A stretch of 49,631 bases of DNA from Advenella sp. FME57 (GTDB lineage Bacteria > Pseudomonadota > Gammaproteobacteria > Burkholderiales > Burkholderiaceae_B): assembly GCF_014897675.1 (NCBI RefSeq), contig NZ_JABUXU010000022.1, positions 1-49,631 of the forward strand. Direction: 5' to 3'. Shown one piece after another: positions 42,391 to 49,631 of the stretch (positions are counted from its first letter, which is position 1; every line of letters begins with the position of its first letter). The position numbers and the translations under genes are program-made. The notes beneath the pieces were generated by a model that saw nothing but the letters and a program-made list of their open reading frames with translations, searched no databases and was not told the DNA's origin.

Positions 42391-43218
42391 CTAAGTAGTG
42401 GGACGTGCTGCGGTCATGCCGCCATCGACAACCAGTTGCGTCGCAGTGATATATCGCGCTTCGTCACTGGCAAGAAACAGCACAGCATGGGCCACATCCC
42501 AGGCGTCTCCCATCCTGCCCACAGGAACGCTGGCGTGACGTTTTTCAATAAATGACCGGGTATCTTTTACACCCAGTTGCGTGACCAGCCGGTTTGAGAC
42601 CAGGGGCGTGTCCATCACGCCTGGAACGACAGTATTGACCCGGATTCCCTTGCGCGAATAAGCGATCGCGACCGCGCGACTAAAGGAAAGCACGCCGCCC
42701 TTGGACGCAGCATACGCCACGCTCACCCGTCCTTGATCCTGAAAACTCATGCAACCGATGCTCGACAGGTTCACAATTGCCCCTCCCCTTGATTCCGAAT
42801 TGAATTGTCGCTCCATGATAGGCAAAACGTGCTTGCATCCAAGAAACGCCGTTTTCAAGTTCAGTTCCATCTGTGCATCCCACGCCTCCTCTGGCATCGA
42901 AACCGGGTCGCCCGGTGCACTCCCGCCCACATTATTGACCAGCACATCAATGCGCCCGAACCGATCCAGACAGTCACTAACGGCCGATTGCACTTGCCCG
43001 CTGTCTGTCATATCGCAGGTTTTGCAAGCCCAGTTTTCATGTCCTTCATCCAGCATGGCTGCATTCGTGCCTTGCAGCGCACTGTCGTCCCTGTCCACGC
43101 CGAATACATGCGCCCCCTGGCGGGCCATCAACACTGCCGTCGCTTTGCCATTTCCCCATCCCGGCCCGGCCGCCCCGGCGCCCGCCACGAATACTACCTT
43201 TCCTGTCATATCAAGCAT
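42391..43218 (-). CDS. Short-chain dehydrogenase/reductase (SDR)
   Basis: 275 residues from the ATG at 43216-43218 (MLDMTGKVVFVAGAGAAGPG), with AAAGGAG six bases upstream; a longer open frame reaches 43263. The cofactor loop is expanded and unusual: GAGAAGPGWGNGKA instead of TGxxxGIG, as in a subset of SDRs from terpene or steroid catabolism. NNVGG, the Ser in NLSSIG, and YAASK with the catalytic Tyr and Lys are present. It lies 37 bases after the monooxygenase gene and probably makes or uses the ketone that the monooxygenase oxidises. Confidence 0.88.
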   Translation of the reverse strand: MLDMTGKVVFVAGAGAAGPGWGNGKATAVLMARQGAHVFGVDRDDSALQGTNAAMLDEGHENWACKTCDMTDSGQVQSAVSDCLDRFGRIDVLVNNVGGSAPGDPVSMPEEAWDAQMELNLKTAFLGCKHVLPIMERQFNSESRGGAIVNLSSIGCMSFQDQGRVSVAYAASKGGVLSFSRAVAIAYSRKGIRVNTVVPGVMDTPLVSNRLVTQLGVKDTRSFIEKRHASVPVGRMGDAWDVAHAVLFLASDEARYITATQLVVDGGMTAARPTT

Positions 43219-43255
43219 CGCTGCTCCTTTCATGCTTAGTGAACCGCTGTTGGGG

Positions 43256-45025
43256 TTACGCAATAAGCCCGACTTCGTTCGCTTTTATCAGCAACGCGAC
43301 GTATTGAGAATAAATGCGCGCGTGTGCAAGCCCGCCACCCATGAACCACAGCCCCTGCTGTGGTGTTGGTCGAAACATATTGCTCAATTCGCCATCCTTG
43401 GCCAACCCCCAAACCGGCCCGATCTTATCGGCTATGTTTTCGCCCAGTAACTCGCGCACCACCTCGTTCTGGTTCTGGTAGCCTGTGGCCGTCACAAGCA
43501 GATCGGCCTTGTAAATGCGCCCGTCCTTCATTTTCAACCCGCTGTTGACAAAGCGCTCGATGTCTTCGTACTGGATCAGCCCGACCTGGCCATTGATGAT
43601 CAGTTCCGAGCAACCGCAATTGAGGTAGTAGCCCCCAAAGCGGCGACGCAGTTTCATTTGGTGCCCGGTGTTATCTTCCCCAATATCCAATTTCATACCC
43701 CTGGCTCGAAGGCCTGCGATAAGCGCCTTATCCATTTCCAGCATTTTTTCGACAGCCAACTGGTAGCCACGCACTAGCAAAGGATAGGTACTTGCCGTGG
43801 CAATCAGATCGCAGTCCTCCAACGGCAGGCCTTCGTTGTAGTAAAGAGAATGATTGATTCCGGCAGCCTCGACACTTGCCACCGTAATGGAACCACGCTG
43901 TATCAGCGAGACATTTGCGCCGTGAGCGTGCAGATCCTGCGCAATATCGTGCCCACTTGTACCAACGCCCAGCACCAACGCCGACTTGCCTTTCCAGGCA
44001 GAACCGTCACGGTAGTCGTGCGTATGCAGGATTTGCCCTGCGAAATCCTCAAGGCCGGGGGCACGCGCCGGCTTGGGCTTTCCCACGATGCCATTTGCGA
44101 AAACAATGTGGCGGGGATGCAGGAGCCGTTCGGGATGGCCGCGCCGTTGAACGCGCGCCGACCAATGCCCTGCTGCTTCTTCGTAACTGGCGCCCTTGAA
44201 CTCGGTGTCCGTCCAGACGTTGCACTCCATGGCCCAGGCATACGTTTCGAGCCAATTGCCAAGCATATCCTTAGGCAGATAGAGCGGCCAACTGGGCGGG
44301 AAAGGCATATAAGGCAAATGGTTAAGGGGAACACGGTTGTGAAGGGCCAGCGAGTGGTACCGGTTGCGCCACACATCCCCGACACGCTCCAGTCGTTCCA
44401 CCACCAGAGTATCGACGCCCTGCAGGCGCAGCCGCGCCGCAAGGCTCAGTCCCGCCTGACCAGCGCCAACAATCAACACCGCAGGCTCTCTGTCTTCGAA
44501 AGCCCGCTCCCGTTGCCGCTTTTCTGTCCAGTTCTCGCCGCCAAAGGCGCGAGAGTATGCCTGCCCGCTGGGACGACGCCCATTGATAGGCTCTTCATAC
44601 CCTTTCAGTTCGTCAAGAGAGGTCATCAGGACCCACGCCCGGTCCGGTTGATCTGCCAGGATTCTGACGATGCCGTGGCCCCGACCGACCCGGCTTTCAA
44701 ACCCGAAGATCGCCTCTATAACATCGACGCCTGTCCGGGTGACGCGGCGCGGTGGCGTGCGGTTTGTATCCAACGCAAACATGCTGGTATGCGCGCTCAT
44801 TTGGGCCTCAAGCAGGCCCTGGACAATCTCTTGGGCGCCAACATGAGGCGTAATGTTCCAGGTGAAAGCCAGCAGGTCCCGCCAATGGCTATCCGCAGCA
44901 AAAAGATCAAGAAGCTGCTCGCGATCTCCGGCACATAGCGAGGCCTCGAAACGCGATAGCCAATCCCGAACGATATCTGTATTCTCGATCAGCCGGGTTC
45001 GATCAAGGATCATGTCATCTTGCAT
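43256..45025 (-). CDS. Flavin-containing monooxygenase with N-terminal NTF2-like domain
   Basis: 589 residues from the ATG at 45023-45025, which follows CAGGAG by five bases. Residues about 15-140 look like a SnoaL/NTF2 domain (WLSRFEASLCAGDREQLLDL). The FAD site is LIVGAGQAGLSLAARL (187-192) and the NADPH site is VLGVGTSGHDIAQDL (353-358). The FMO/BVMO fingerprint is FAGQILHTHDY (F328 to Y338), with Tyr where Baeyer-Villiger enzymes have Trp. It adds one oxygen from O2; ketone, amine or sulfur substrates are possible. First gene of the leftward operon. Confidence 0.88.
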   Translation of the reverse strand: MQDDMILDRTRLIENTDIVRDWLSRFEASLCAGDREQLLDLFAADSHWRDLLAFTWNITPHVGAQEIVQGLLEAQMSAHTSMFALDTNRTPPRRVTRTGVDVIEAIFGFESRVGRGHGIVRILADQPDRAWVLMTSLDELKGYEEPINGRRPSGQAYSRAFGGENWTEKRQRERAFEDREPAVLIVGAGQAGLSLAARLRLQGVDTLVVERLERVGDVWRNRYHSLALHNRVPLNHLPYMPFPPSWPLYLPKDMLGNWLETYAWAMECNVWTDTEFKGASYEEAAGHWSARVQRRGHPERLLHPRHIVFANGIVGKPKPARAPGLEDFAGQILHTHDYRDGSAWKGKSALVLGVGTSGHDIAQDLHAHGANVSLIQRGSITVASVEAAGINHSLYYNEGLPLEDCDLIATASTYPLLVRGYQLAVEKMLEMDKALIAGLRARGMKLDIGEDNTGHQMKLRRRFGGYYLNCGCSELIINGQVGLIQYEDIERFVNSGLKMKDGRIYKADLLVTATGYQNQNEVVRELLGENIADKIGPVWGLAKDGELSNMFRPTPQQGLWFMGGGLAHARIYSQYVALLIKANEVGLIA

Positions 45026-45327
45026 CTGTGCTCCTGTATAGTGGCGTCGACAGAGCCTGGGATAGCCGGATAGCATGTTGGATTCTTTTCTACCCAGGCT
45101 TGTCGCCGTCAGGAAATTCTAGTTGTGACGGCGAGCTGGAACTAGTGATGTTCCCGGTAAACAATCTTGCTCCATACGCAAAGGCCATGAGAGTACGCAG
45201 GAAATACGACAGCTTCCCTGATTATGCAAAACACATTTTCAGTTTCGTGCCATATACAACGTAAATCCAATCCCTAGAATGATGCTATGACACGACATGC
45301 CAGTAACACACCAAAGGAGACAATATA
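45026..45327. other. Divergent promoter region between monooxygenase and Bug genes
   Basis: 302 bases. A 78-codon open frame reads rightward from 45028, but it lacks family-like sequence and a ribosome binding site. The right end carries AAAGGAGACA before the Bug ATG. I see no clear operator. Confidence 0.5.
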
Positions 45328-46302
45328 ATGAAAATGGATAGAAGGACATTTTTGAAAACAGCCGGCGCTCTCCCAATGATTGGACTGGGCACCACAGCGT
45401 ACGCAGAGCAATATCCTTCCCGGCCTATAAAAATCGTAGTGCCGGCATCGGCAGCCACTTCCATCGACGTAGCTGCAAGATTTTTCACCGAACCCCTGTC
45501 ACGAAAGCTCAAGACCCCCGTGGTGGTCGAAAACAAGCCAGGTACCGGCGGGCTGATAGCCTATGCCAGCACAGCCAAAACCCAGCCTGATGGCTATACG
45601 CTCATGCTTGCAGGAATTCCGATGTACTTGTTGCCCCTGTTATCGACGGGTACTGCCCAATTCGACGCCAGGGCGGACTTTACGCCAGTTACGCGAGTCG
45701 CCAGGGTATCTTTGGGCGTCGTCGTGGCGCCAGAGTCTCCCTATCAGACGTTAGATGACCTGATCCAGGCAATGAAGAAAAAGCCAAACGAACTGACCTA
45801 TTCCTCCCAGGGGATTGGCAGTACAGCACATCTTTGTTCAGTGCTGTTCACGCACATGAGCCATACCAAAGCGCAACACGTGCCCTACAAATCTACCACC
45901 ACTGCGACCACGGACGTAGCAGCTGGCCGAATAACATTTACGACTCAAACGGCACCCGCATTGCTAGGCTTGATCCAAAGCAGCAAATTGCGGCTTTTGG
46001 CAGTGACGGGAGAAGAACGCTGGGAACAGTTCCCCGACGTGCCTACCGTGCAAGAGGCAGGTGTCCCCGATTTCGAACTATCGTCCTGGCTGGACTTCGT
46101 GGCTCCAAAAGGAACACCTGAACCTGTCCTGCAATTACTCACGGATGAATTCAGCCAAATTGCGAATTCTTCAGAGTACAAAACATTCTGCAAGCAACAG
46201 ATTATTTTTCCTGATGTCGTGGGCTATCAGGAACTTGCCCGGCAGATGCCCGACGAAGCAGCCAAATGGAAACGGATCGTCGATCTGTCAAAATCGAGCT
46301 GA
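45328..46302 (+). CDS. Bug-family substrate-binding protein with a Tat-type signal peptide
   Basis: 324 residues. The N-terminus MKMDRRTFLKTAGALPMIGL contains a twin-arginine motif (RRTFLK), then a hydrophobic stretch ending near AYAEQ; the other Bug proteins here have Sec signals. Mature motifs: YPSRPIKIVVPASAATSIDV, VVENKPGTGGLIA, QPDGYTLMLAG and AQHVPYKSTTTATTD. AAAGGAG lies nine bases upstream of the ATG. It is divergent from the monooxygenase operon and probably binds its substrate. Confidence 0.9.
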   Translation: MKMDRRTFLKTAGALPMIGLGTTAYAEQYPSRPIKIVVPASAATSIDVAARFFTEPLSRKLKTPVVVENKPGTGGLIAYASTAKTQPDGYTLMLAGIPMYLLPLLSTGTAQFDARADFTPVTRVARVSLGVVVAPESPYQTLDDLIQAMKKKPNELTYSSQGIGSTAHLCSVLFTHMSHTKAQHVPYKSTTTATTDVAAGRITFTTQTAPALLGLIQSSKLRLLAVTGEERWEQFPDVPTVQEAGVPDFELSSWLDFVAPKGTPEPVLQLLTDEFSQIANSSEYKTFCKQQIIFPDVVGYQELARQMPDEAAKWKRIVDLSKSS

Positions 46303-46315
46303 CTCACTTGCATCG

Positions 46316-47530
46316 CTATGCGCACTCCGACCGCAACGCCCCCGCTACTTCTATGCTTTCTGTACTGACCTTTTCCCTGAATACCAACGGCACCACACTC
46401 AGCACCCCGATCACCGCCAACCCGGCTCCTACCCACAGCGGGGCGCGCATGCCAAAGTCCAGGCTGATGCCCAAACCACCCAGCGCAGAGCCGGCGAACA
46501 GGCCGATATTAATCACAGAGGCATGCAGCGTGTTCACAAGCGGACTCGCATTTGCCGTCTTGATCACGCGTGTCACCATGGCAGGATTCAGCGCAACACC
46601 AGTCAGCCCGATCAGTATCAAAGCGCCCAGGGCGACAGGCTGCAGTTGTCCGAAAAGTGCGAATGCAATCAAGGCTGCTGTCAAGAGAACCTGTCCCCAG
46701 AACAGAACCTGCATGGTATGGCGGTCGGCCAGCCGCCCGACAACGAAATTGCCCACTACCGTTGCGGCGCCGTAAAGCATAAGCAGCAACGGGATGGTTG
46801 AGGCGTCATACCTGCTCACGTTCAGCAGAATCGGGGAAAAGTAACTGAAGGCCGCAAAGGTTGCGCCGATAATCAGGGCGCTGGTAGCGTATGCGGCCCA
46901 CAGGCGACCGTTATTGAGCGAGGCCAGTTCTGCCCGCGCACTGATCCGCTGTGCAATACGCGAGGCTGGCAGCGTGATCGCCAGCACCACACCGGATGCA
47001 GCGGTCATTGCCGCCACCAGCCAGAACACAAAGCGCCAGCCTAAGTTTTGCTCCAGGGCCGTTGCAGCCGGCACGCCAAACACAGTGGCAAACATCAGTC
47101 CGCCGATCACGATGGCCGCGGCTCTGGCCATCTTGCCCGGCGGCACCATCTGGGCACAAATGGCCAGCGCCAGGCCGAAACATGCCGATGCAGCAACGCC
47201 ACACAATATGCGCCCTGCCACCATGATTTCATATGTGATTGCGGCTGCGGCGGCCGATTGGCCCACCGTATATACCCCGATAAGCACCAGCAATGCGCGC
47301 TTGCGCGGCACGTTAAGTAGAGCCAGCATCAAGACAGGCCCGCCAATCACCATGCCCGCTGCGTAATAGGAGATAAGATAACCAACCTCAGGCACCGATA
47401 CGTCCAACGCCTGCGCAAGCGAAGGCATCATGCCCGCCACCATGAATTCCGACGTGGTCAGGGCAAAAATCGCCATGGCCAGAAAATAAACAATGACTGG
47501 CATGCTGTGTTGCGCTTCGATCTTAGACAT
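46316..47530 (-). CDS. MFS transporter, AraJ/drug-exporter (DHA1) type
   Basis: 404 residues from the ATG at 47528-47530 (MSKIEAQHSMPVIVYFLAMA); a start five codons earlier is possible. About 12 membrane segments are visible, with FALTTSEFMVAGMMPSLAQA in helix 1 and GRILCGVAASACFGLALAIC further on, as in AraJ and YdhP-type exporters. The start overlaps the SDR stop by eight bases, so the two are co-translated. It probably exports the toxic compound or intermediate that the SDR modifies. Under the TetR at 48395 by position. Confidence 0.88.
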   Translation of the reverse strand: MSKIEAQHSMPVIVYFLAMAIFALTTSEFMVAGMMPSLAQALDVSVPEVGYLISYYAAGMVIGGPVLMLALLNVPRKRALLVLIGVYTVGQSAAAAAITYEIMVAGRILCGVAASACFGLALAICAQMVPPGKMARAAAIVIGGLMFATVFGVPAATALEQNLGWRFVFWLVAAMTAASGVVLAITLPASRIAQRISARAELASLNNGRLWAAYATSALIIGATFAAFSYFSPILLNVSRYDASTIPLLLMLYGAATVVGNFVVGRLADRHTMQVLFWGQVLLTAALIAFALFGQLQPVALGALILIGLTGVALNPAMVTRVIKTANASPLVNTLHASVINIGLFAGSALGGLGISLDFGMRAPLWVGAGLAVIGVLSVVPLVFREKVSTESIEVAGALRSECA

Positions 47531-48305
47531 TGGCGCCGCCATCAATTACCATACTGGCGCCCGTAATCGAACGTGCGGCGTCACTGGCCAGGTAAACTGC
47601 CATGGCGGCGATCTCTTGGGGCGTATTGTAACTGGGGATGGCGCGCAAGCTGCGCTGCTCCTGGGCGTGGGGCCCGCTGGCCGGATTCATGTCGGTATCG
47701 GTCGATCCCGGCTGAATGATATTGACCGTGATCCCACGCGGGCCCAGGTCGCGCGCTGCGCCTTTGGTCAGTCCCCACACCGCAGCCTTGCTCATGGCGT
47801 ATAGCGACATATTCGGCCTGGGCACCCGTGCAGCCAGGTTACTGCCGATATTGATAATGCGCCCACCGTCGGCCATGACCCGCGCAGCCTGCTGAATAGC
47901 CGCGAAGACGGCACGCGCATTGACACCCATTTGCCTTTCGTAGTCTTCCATTGTGAACTCGCCGGTCGGCTTCAGTTCAAAGACGCCAGCGTTATTGACC
48001 AAAATATCCAGTTGCCCGAAATGCTCAAAGGCGGTCAACACGGCCTTTTGCACTGCAATCGGATCTATGCTGTCAACCTGTAGCGCCAATGTTGCCGACT
48101 GCGCGCCGTGTTCTGCGCCGGCCTGGGCTTTGCGACGCAAGGCCTCGATCTCGCCCACCAAGTCTTGCGCCGCCTGGGACGAACTTGAGTAAGTGAAGGC
48201 CACTTGCGCGCCTTCTTTCGCCAGTTGACGAACAATGGCTGCGCCGATTCCCCGCGAGCCGCCGGTAACCAGCGCGATTTTTCCTGTGAGTAGCGACATA
48301 TCCAT
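47523..48305 (-). CDS. Short-chain dehydrogenase/reductase (SDR), FabG-like
   Basis: 260 residues. Cofactor motif TGGSRGIG, NNAG at about 106, catalytic Ser in IINIGSNLA, and SLYAMSKAAVWGLTK with the YxxxK pair. An insertion of about 10 residues (RRKAQAGAEHGAQSATL) after the second helix is unlike its paralogue at 15806. Start ambiguous between ATGs at 48305 and 48299. It is divergent from the TetR gene at 48395. Together with the MFS gene this looks like a TetR-controlled detoxification unit. Confidence 0.9.
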   Translation of the reverse strand: MDMSLLTGKIALVTGGSRGIGAAIVRQLAKEGAQVAFTYSSSSQAAQDLVGEIEALRRKAQAGAEHGAQSATLALQVDSIDPIAVQKAVLTAFEHFGQLDILVNNAGVFELKPTGEFTMEDYERQMGVNARAVFAAIQQAARVMADGGRIINIGSNLAARVPRPNMSLYAMSKAAVWGLTKGAARDLGPRGITVNIIQPGSTDTDMNPASGPHAQEQRSLRAIPSYNTPQEIAAMAVYLASDAARSITGASMVIDGGANV

Positions 48306-48319
48306 TCCATTTTTTAGTG

Positions 48320-48388
48320 ATCGTTATATAATCGTAATTTGAACGAGCATCCGCCGTCAACAGATTTTTTGATCAATCGTTATAAAAT
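48320..48388. promoter_or_regulatory. Candidate TetR sites: repeated ATCGTTATA-AAT words
   Basis: ATCGTTATATAAT (48320-48332) and ATCGTTATAAAAT (48376-48388) are direct repeats 56 bases apart, and ATCGTAAT at 48331-48338 equals the half site of the palindrome at 16737. They fill the SDR/TetR gap. The second copy also holds a TATAAA -10-like element eight bases before the TetR ATG. Confidence 0.5.
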
Positions 48389-48394
48389 TTAATT

Positions 48395-48994
48395 ATGATT
48401 ACCAGAGGCCGCCCCCGCTCCTTTGATAGAAACGCCGTCTTGCGCGCCGCCATGCAGCTGTTTCAGGCTCATGGCTATGAAGGCACGTCTATGGCAGACC
48501 TGACCGCCGCCATGGGAATCCCTGCGCCCAGTTTGTACAATGCATTTGGCAGCAAGGAAGGTCTGTTCAGGGAAACCGTGGAATATTACGTTGCCCATGA
48601 TGGTAGCGCGACAGCCCGTGCGTTGCGCGAAGAGCCCACTGCACGCCGCGCCATCCAGGTCATGCTGCGCGAGGCATTGGGCGCAGTATCCAACAAGAGC
48701 AAAAACCACGGCTGCCTGGTGGTGCTGGGCGCAGCCAATTGCGCCGAAGAACATCGCAATGTGGACGACTATCTGAAGGGACTGCGACAGGGAAACTACG
48801 AGGCTATCCGCCATCGGCTACAAAAAGCGCAGGCGGAAAAAGAGATCTCGGACAAGGTGGACACTTCGGCGCTCGCCAGTTTTTATGCAACGCTCATGAA
48901 CGGGCTGGCCATACAGATGCGGGATGGCGTGCCACGCGATGTCCTTGAAAAAGTGGTGGAAACAGCCATGACCGCGTGGCCGGATCAAGGCTGA
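48395..48994 (+). CDS. TetR/AcrR-family regulator
   Basis: 199 residues. Helix-turn-helix SMADLTAAMGIPAPSLYNAF followed by GSKEGLF; C-terminal part with GCLVVLGAANCAEEHRNVDD and ASFYATLMNGLAIQMRDG. It resembles the TetR at 16830 in length, in the LYxAFGxKE stretch and in C-terminal pattern, and both face an SDR. No ribosome binding site is evident before the ATG. Likely represses the SDR/MFS operon and itself. Confidence 0.9.
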   Translation: MITRGRPRSFDRNAVLRAAMQLFQAHGYEGTSMADLTAAMGIPAPSLYNAFGSKEGLFRETVEYYVAHDGSATARALREEPTARRAIQVMLREALGAVSNKSKNHGCLVVLGAANCAEEHRNVDDYLKGLRQGNYEAIRHRLQKAQAEKEISDKVDTSALASFYATLMNGLAIQMRDGVPRDVLEKVVETAMTAWPDQG

Positions 48995-49029
48995 TTCCTT
49001 TTTTTTGGCTAAGCGACTTGATTTTTTCC

Positions 49030-49338
49030 CTATTTCGGCAAATCAATATCCTGCATCACATATGACAACGTCTTGCCATGAGCGTCCATGGCAAGTGAAA
49101 TCGTCACGCCGCCCCCCAGTGCGTTTTCAATCACAAAGTTAAGCGCTCTGAGCTTCGGCAGTTCGTATCGTGTCACCGGTCCGCCAACCAGATGCTGATA
49201 GGCCTGCATAACTCGTTCGACGGTCAAGTCGCGACGCAATCGCTCCCAAGCCGCAGCATCATAAGCAATAACCGAAACATTCGATGTATTGCCCTTGTCG
49301 CCGGCACGTGAATGCCCCAGTTCATAGACTTTGGTCAT
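49030..49338 (-). CDS. AtuA-associated small protein (AtuA C-terminal-domain-like)
   Basis: 102 residues: MTKVYELGHSRAGDKGNTSN then VSVIAYDAAAW. The HSRAGDKGNTSNVS stretch is the hallmark of the small domain that, in acyclic terpene utilisation AtuA-type proteins (DUF1446), is either fused at the C-terminus or encoded separately. Here it is separate and its ATG overlaps the end of the larger gene in an ATGA. It probably acts as a partner subunit. Enzymatic role unknown; convergent with the TetR gene 35 bases away. Confidence 0.78.
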   Translation of the reverse strand: MTKVYELGHSRAGDKGNTSNVSVIAYDAAAWERLRRDLTVERVMQAYQHLVGGPVTRYELPKLRALNFVIENALGGGVTISLAMDAHGKTLSYVMQDIDLPK

Positions 49339-49631
49339 GCTGATCCTCCGTTCATGACAATTTCCGGGCGAACGTGCTCGCGCGGCAGCAGCAAGGATTT
49401 AACGCCAATGACTTGGCGCACCGTATTGGTGCCGCCCCCACCGCCAGCTGGTCCGTTCACGTTTAACGTCCTTACTTCAAACCCCACAGCCTCGGCTGCC
49501 TTGCGATCGTGGCTGCGTGCCGCGACGCGCAAGCGGACCTCATACGGTTCTGGCCGGTCGGGCAGCTCGCCGTGCAGGCTGGAAACCCCAATGTAATCGA
49601 CTCGGATTTCGGGATATGTGAATCCTCGCAA
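49335..49631 (-). CDS. AtuA-type (DUF1446) acyclic terpene utilisation protein, C-terminal part (runs off window)
   Basis: About 98 residues before the stop, with the start beyond the window edge. Visible: YPEIRVDYIGVSSLHGE, then VRLRVAARSHDRKAAEAVGF, then a Gly-rich GPAGGGGGTNTVRQVIGVKS. These fit the end of AtuA family proteins, first named from the acyclic terpene (citronellol/geraniol) pathway of Pseudomonas. Coupled by ATGA overlap to the small partner gene. Only the C-terminus can be judged, so the assignment is moderate. Confidence 0.75.
   Translation of the reverse strand: MRGFTYPEIRVDYIGVSSLHGELPDRPEPYEVRLRVAARSHDRKAAEAVGFEVRTLNVNGPAGGGGGTNTVRQVIGVKSLLLPREHVRPEIVMNGGSA

Noticed and set aside
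45028-45264. 78-codon open frame between the monooxygenase and Bug genes
   Set aside because: No ribosome binding site, no recognisable motif, and it occupies a divergent promoter region.
48995-49029. T-rich gap between the TetR and AtuA-associated genes considered as a terminator
   Set aside because: There are T runs but no stem of useful length.

Overview
The window reads as a chromosomal catabolic region of a betaproteobacterium, most likely an Alcaligenaceae member (Bordetella, Achromobacter or Advenella relatives). The grounds are five Bug-type (tripartite tricarboxylate family) periplasmic binding proteins, the dense mix of LysR, IclR, GntR, TetR and AraC regulators next to small catabolic operons, and moderate to high GC. 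The genus is inference. I saw no rRNA, tRNA, CRISPR array, insertion sequence or phage gene; the region looks like a mosaic of substrate-specific catabolic cassettes.

1-2302: the start of a LysR gene, then a TetR regulator with a long Ser/Lys octapeptide-repeat tail, divergent from a Rossmann-fold oxidoreductase. Three abutting 19-bp operator-like units lie between them. 2299-12041: a two-way amino-acid cassette around a MocR regulator. Leftward run ridA-like, dapA-like and the two permeases and ATPase of a Glu/Asp-type ABC importer. Rightward run its binding protein, a D-cysteine desulfhydrase-like PLP enzyme, a Bug protein and an N-acyl-D-amino-acid deacylase. Similar TTGTATCGATACAA-type sites flank the MocR gene on both sides. 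12134-15405: a NIPSNAP relic, an IclR regulator divergent from a fumarylacetoacetate hydrolase (FAH)-family enzyme, and a Bug protein. 15806-17429: a divergent SDR/TetR module with a 22-bp palindrome and four 29-bp tandem repeats.

17634-27182: a truncated DUF1697 gene, then an operon whose subunits and order match the 2-furoate pathway hmfABCDE (furoyl-CoA dehydrogenase, furoyl-CoA synthetase, 2-oxoglutaroyl-CoA hydrolase). Here it is followed by a BenE-type transporter and an AraC regulator. 27666-32417: a DUF4202 protein, then an operon of Bug protein, maleylacetate-reductase-like dehydrogenase, citryl-CoA-lyase-like enzyme and class III CoA-transferase, opposite a LysR gene. 33596-39848: an orphan ParD-like antitoxin, class I fumarase, a Bug protein and a fumarase/aspartase-superfamily lyase, a GntR/HutC regulator with paired operators, and an Ldh_2-family dehydrogenase. 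Together they could carry a dicarboxylate or aminocarboxylate lyase pathway into C4 acids.

39841-49631: a LysR gene, then a leftward operon of flavin monooxygenase (with a fused NTF2-like domain), SDR, AhpD/CMD-like protein and metal-dependent amidohydrolase. A Tat-type Bug protein follows, then an MFS exporter and SDR divergent from a TetR gene, and finally the C-terminal end of an AtuA-type protein with its separate small partner. These suggest uptake and oxidative breakdown of a cyclic or terpenoid-like compound, but the substrate cannot be read from sequence.
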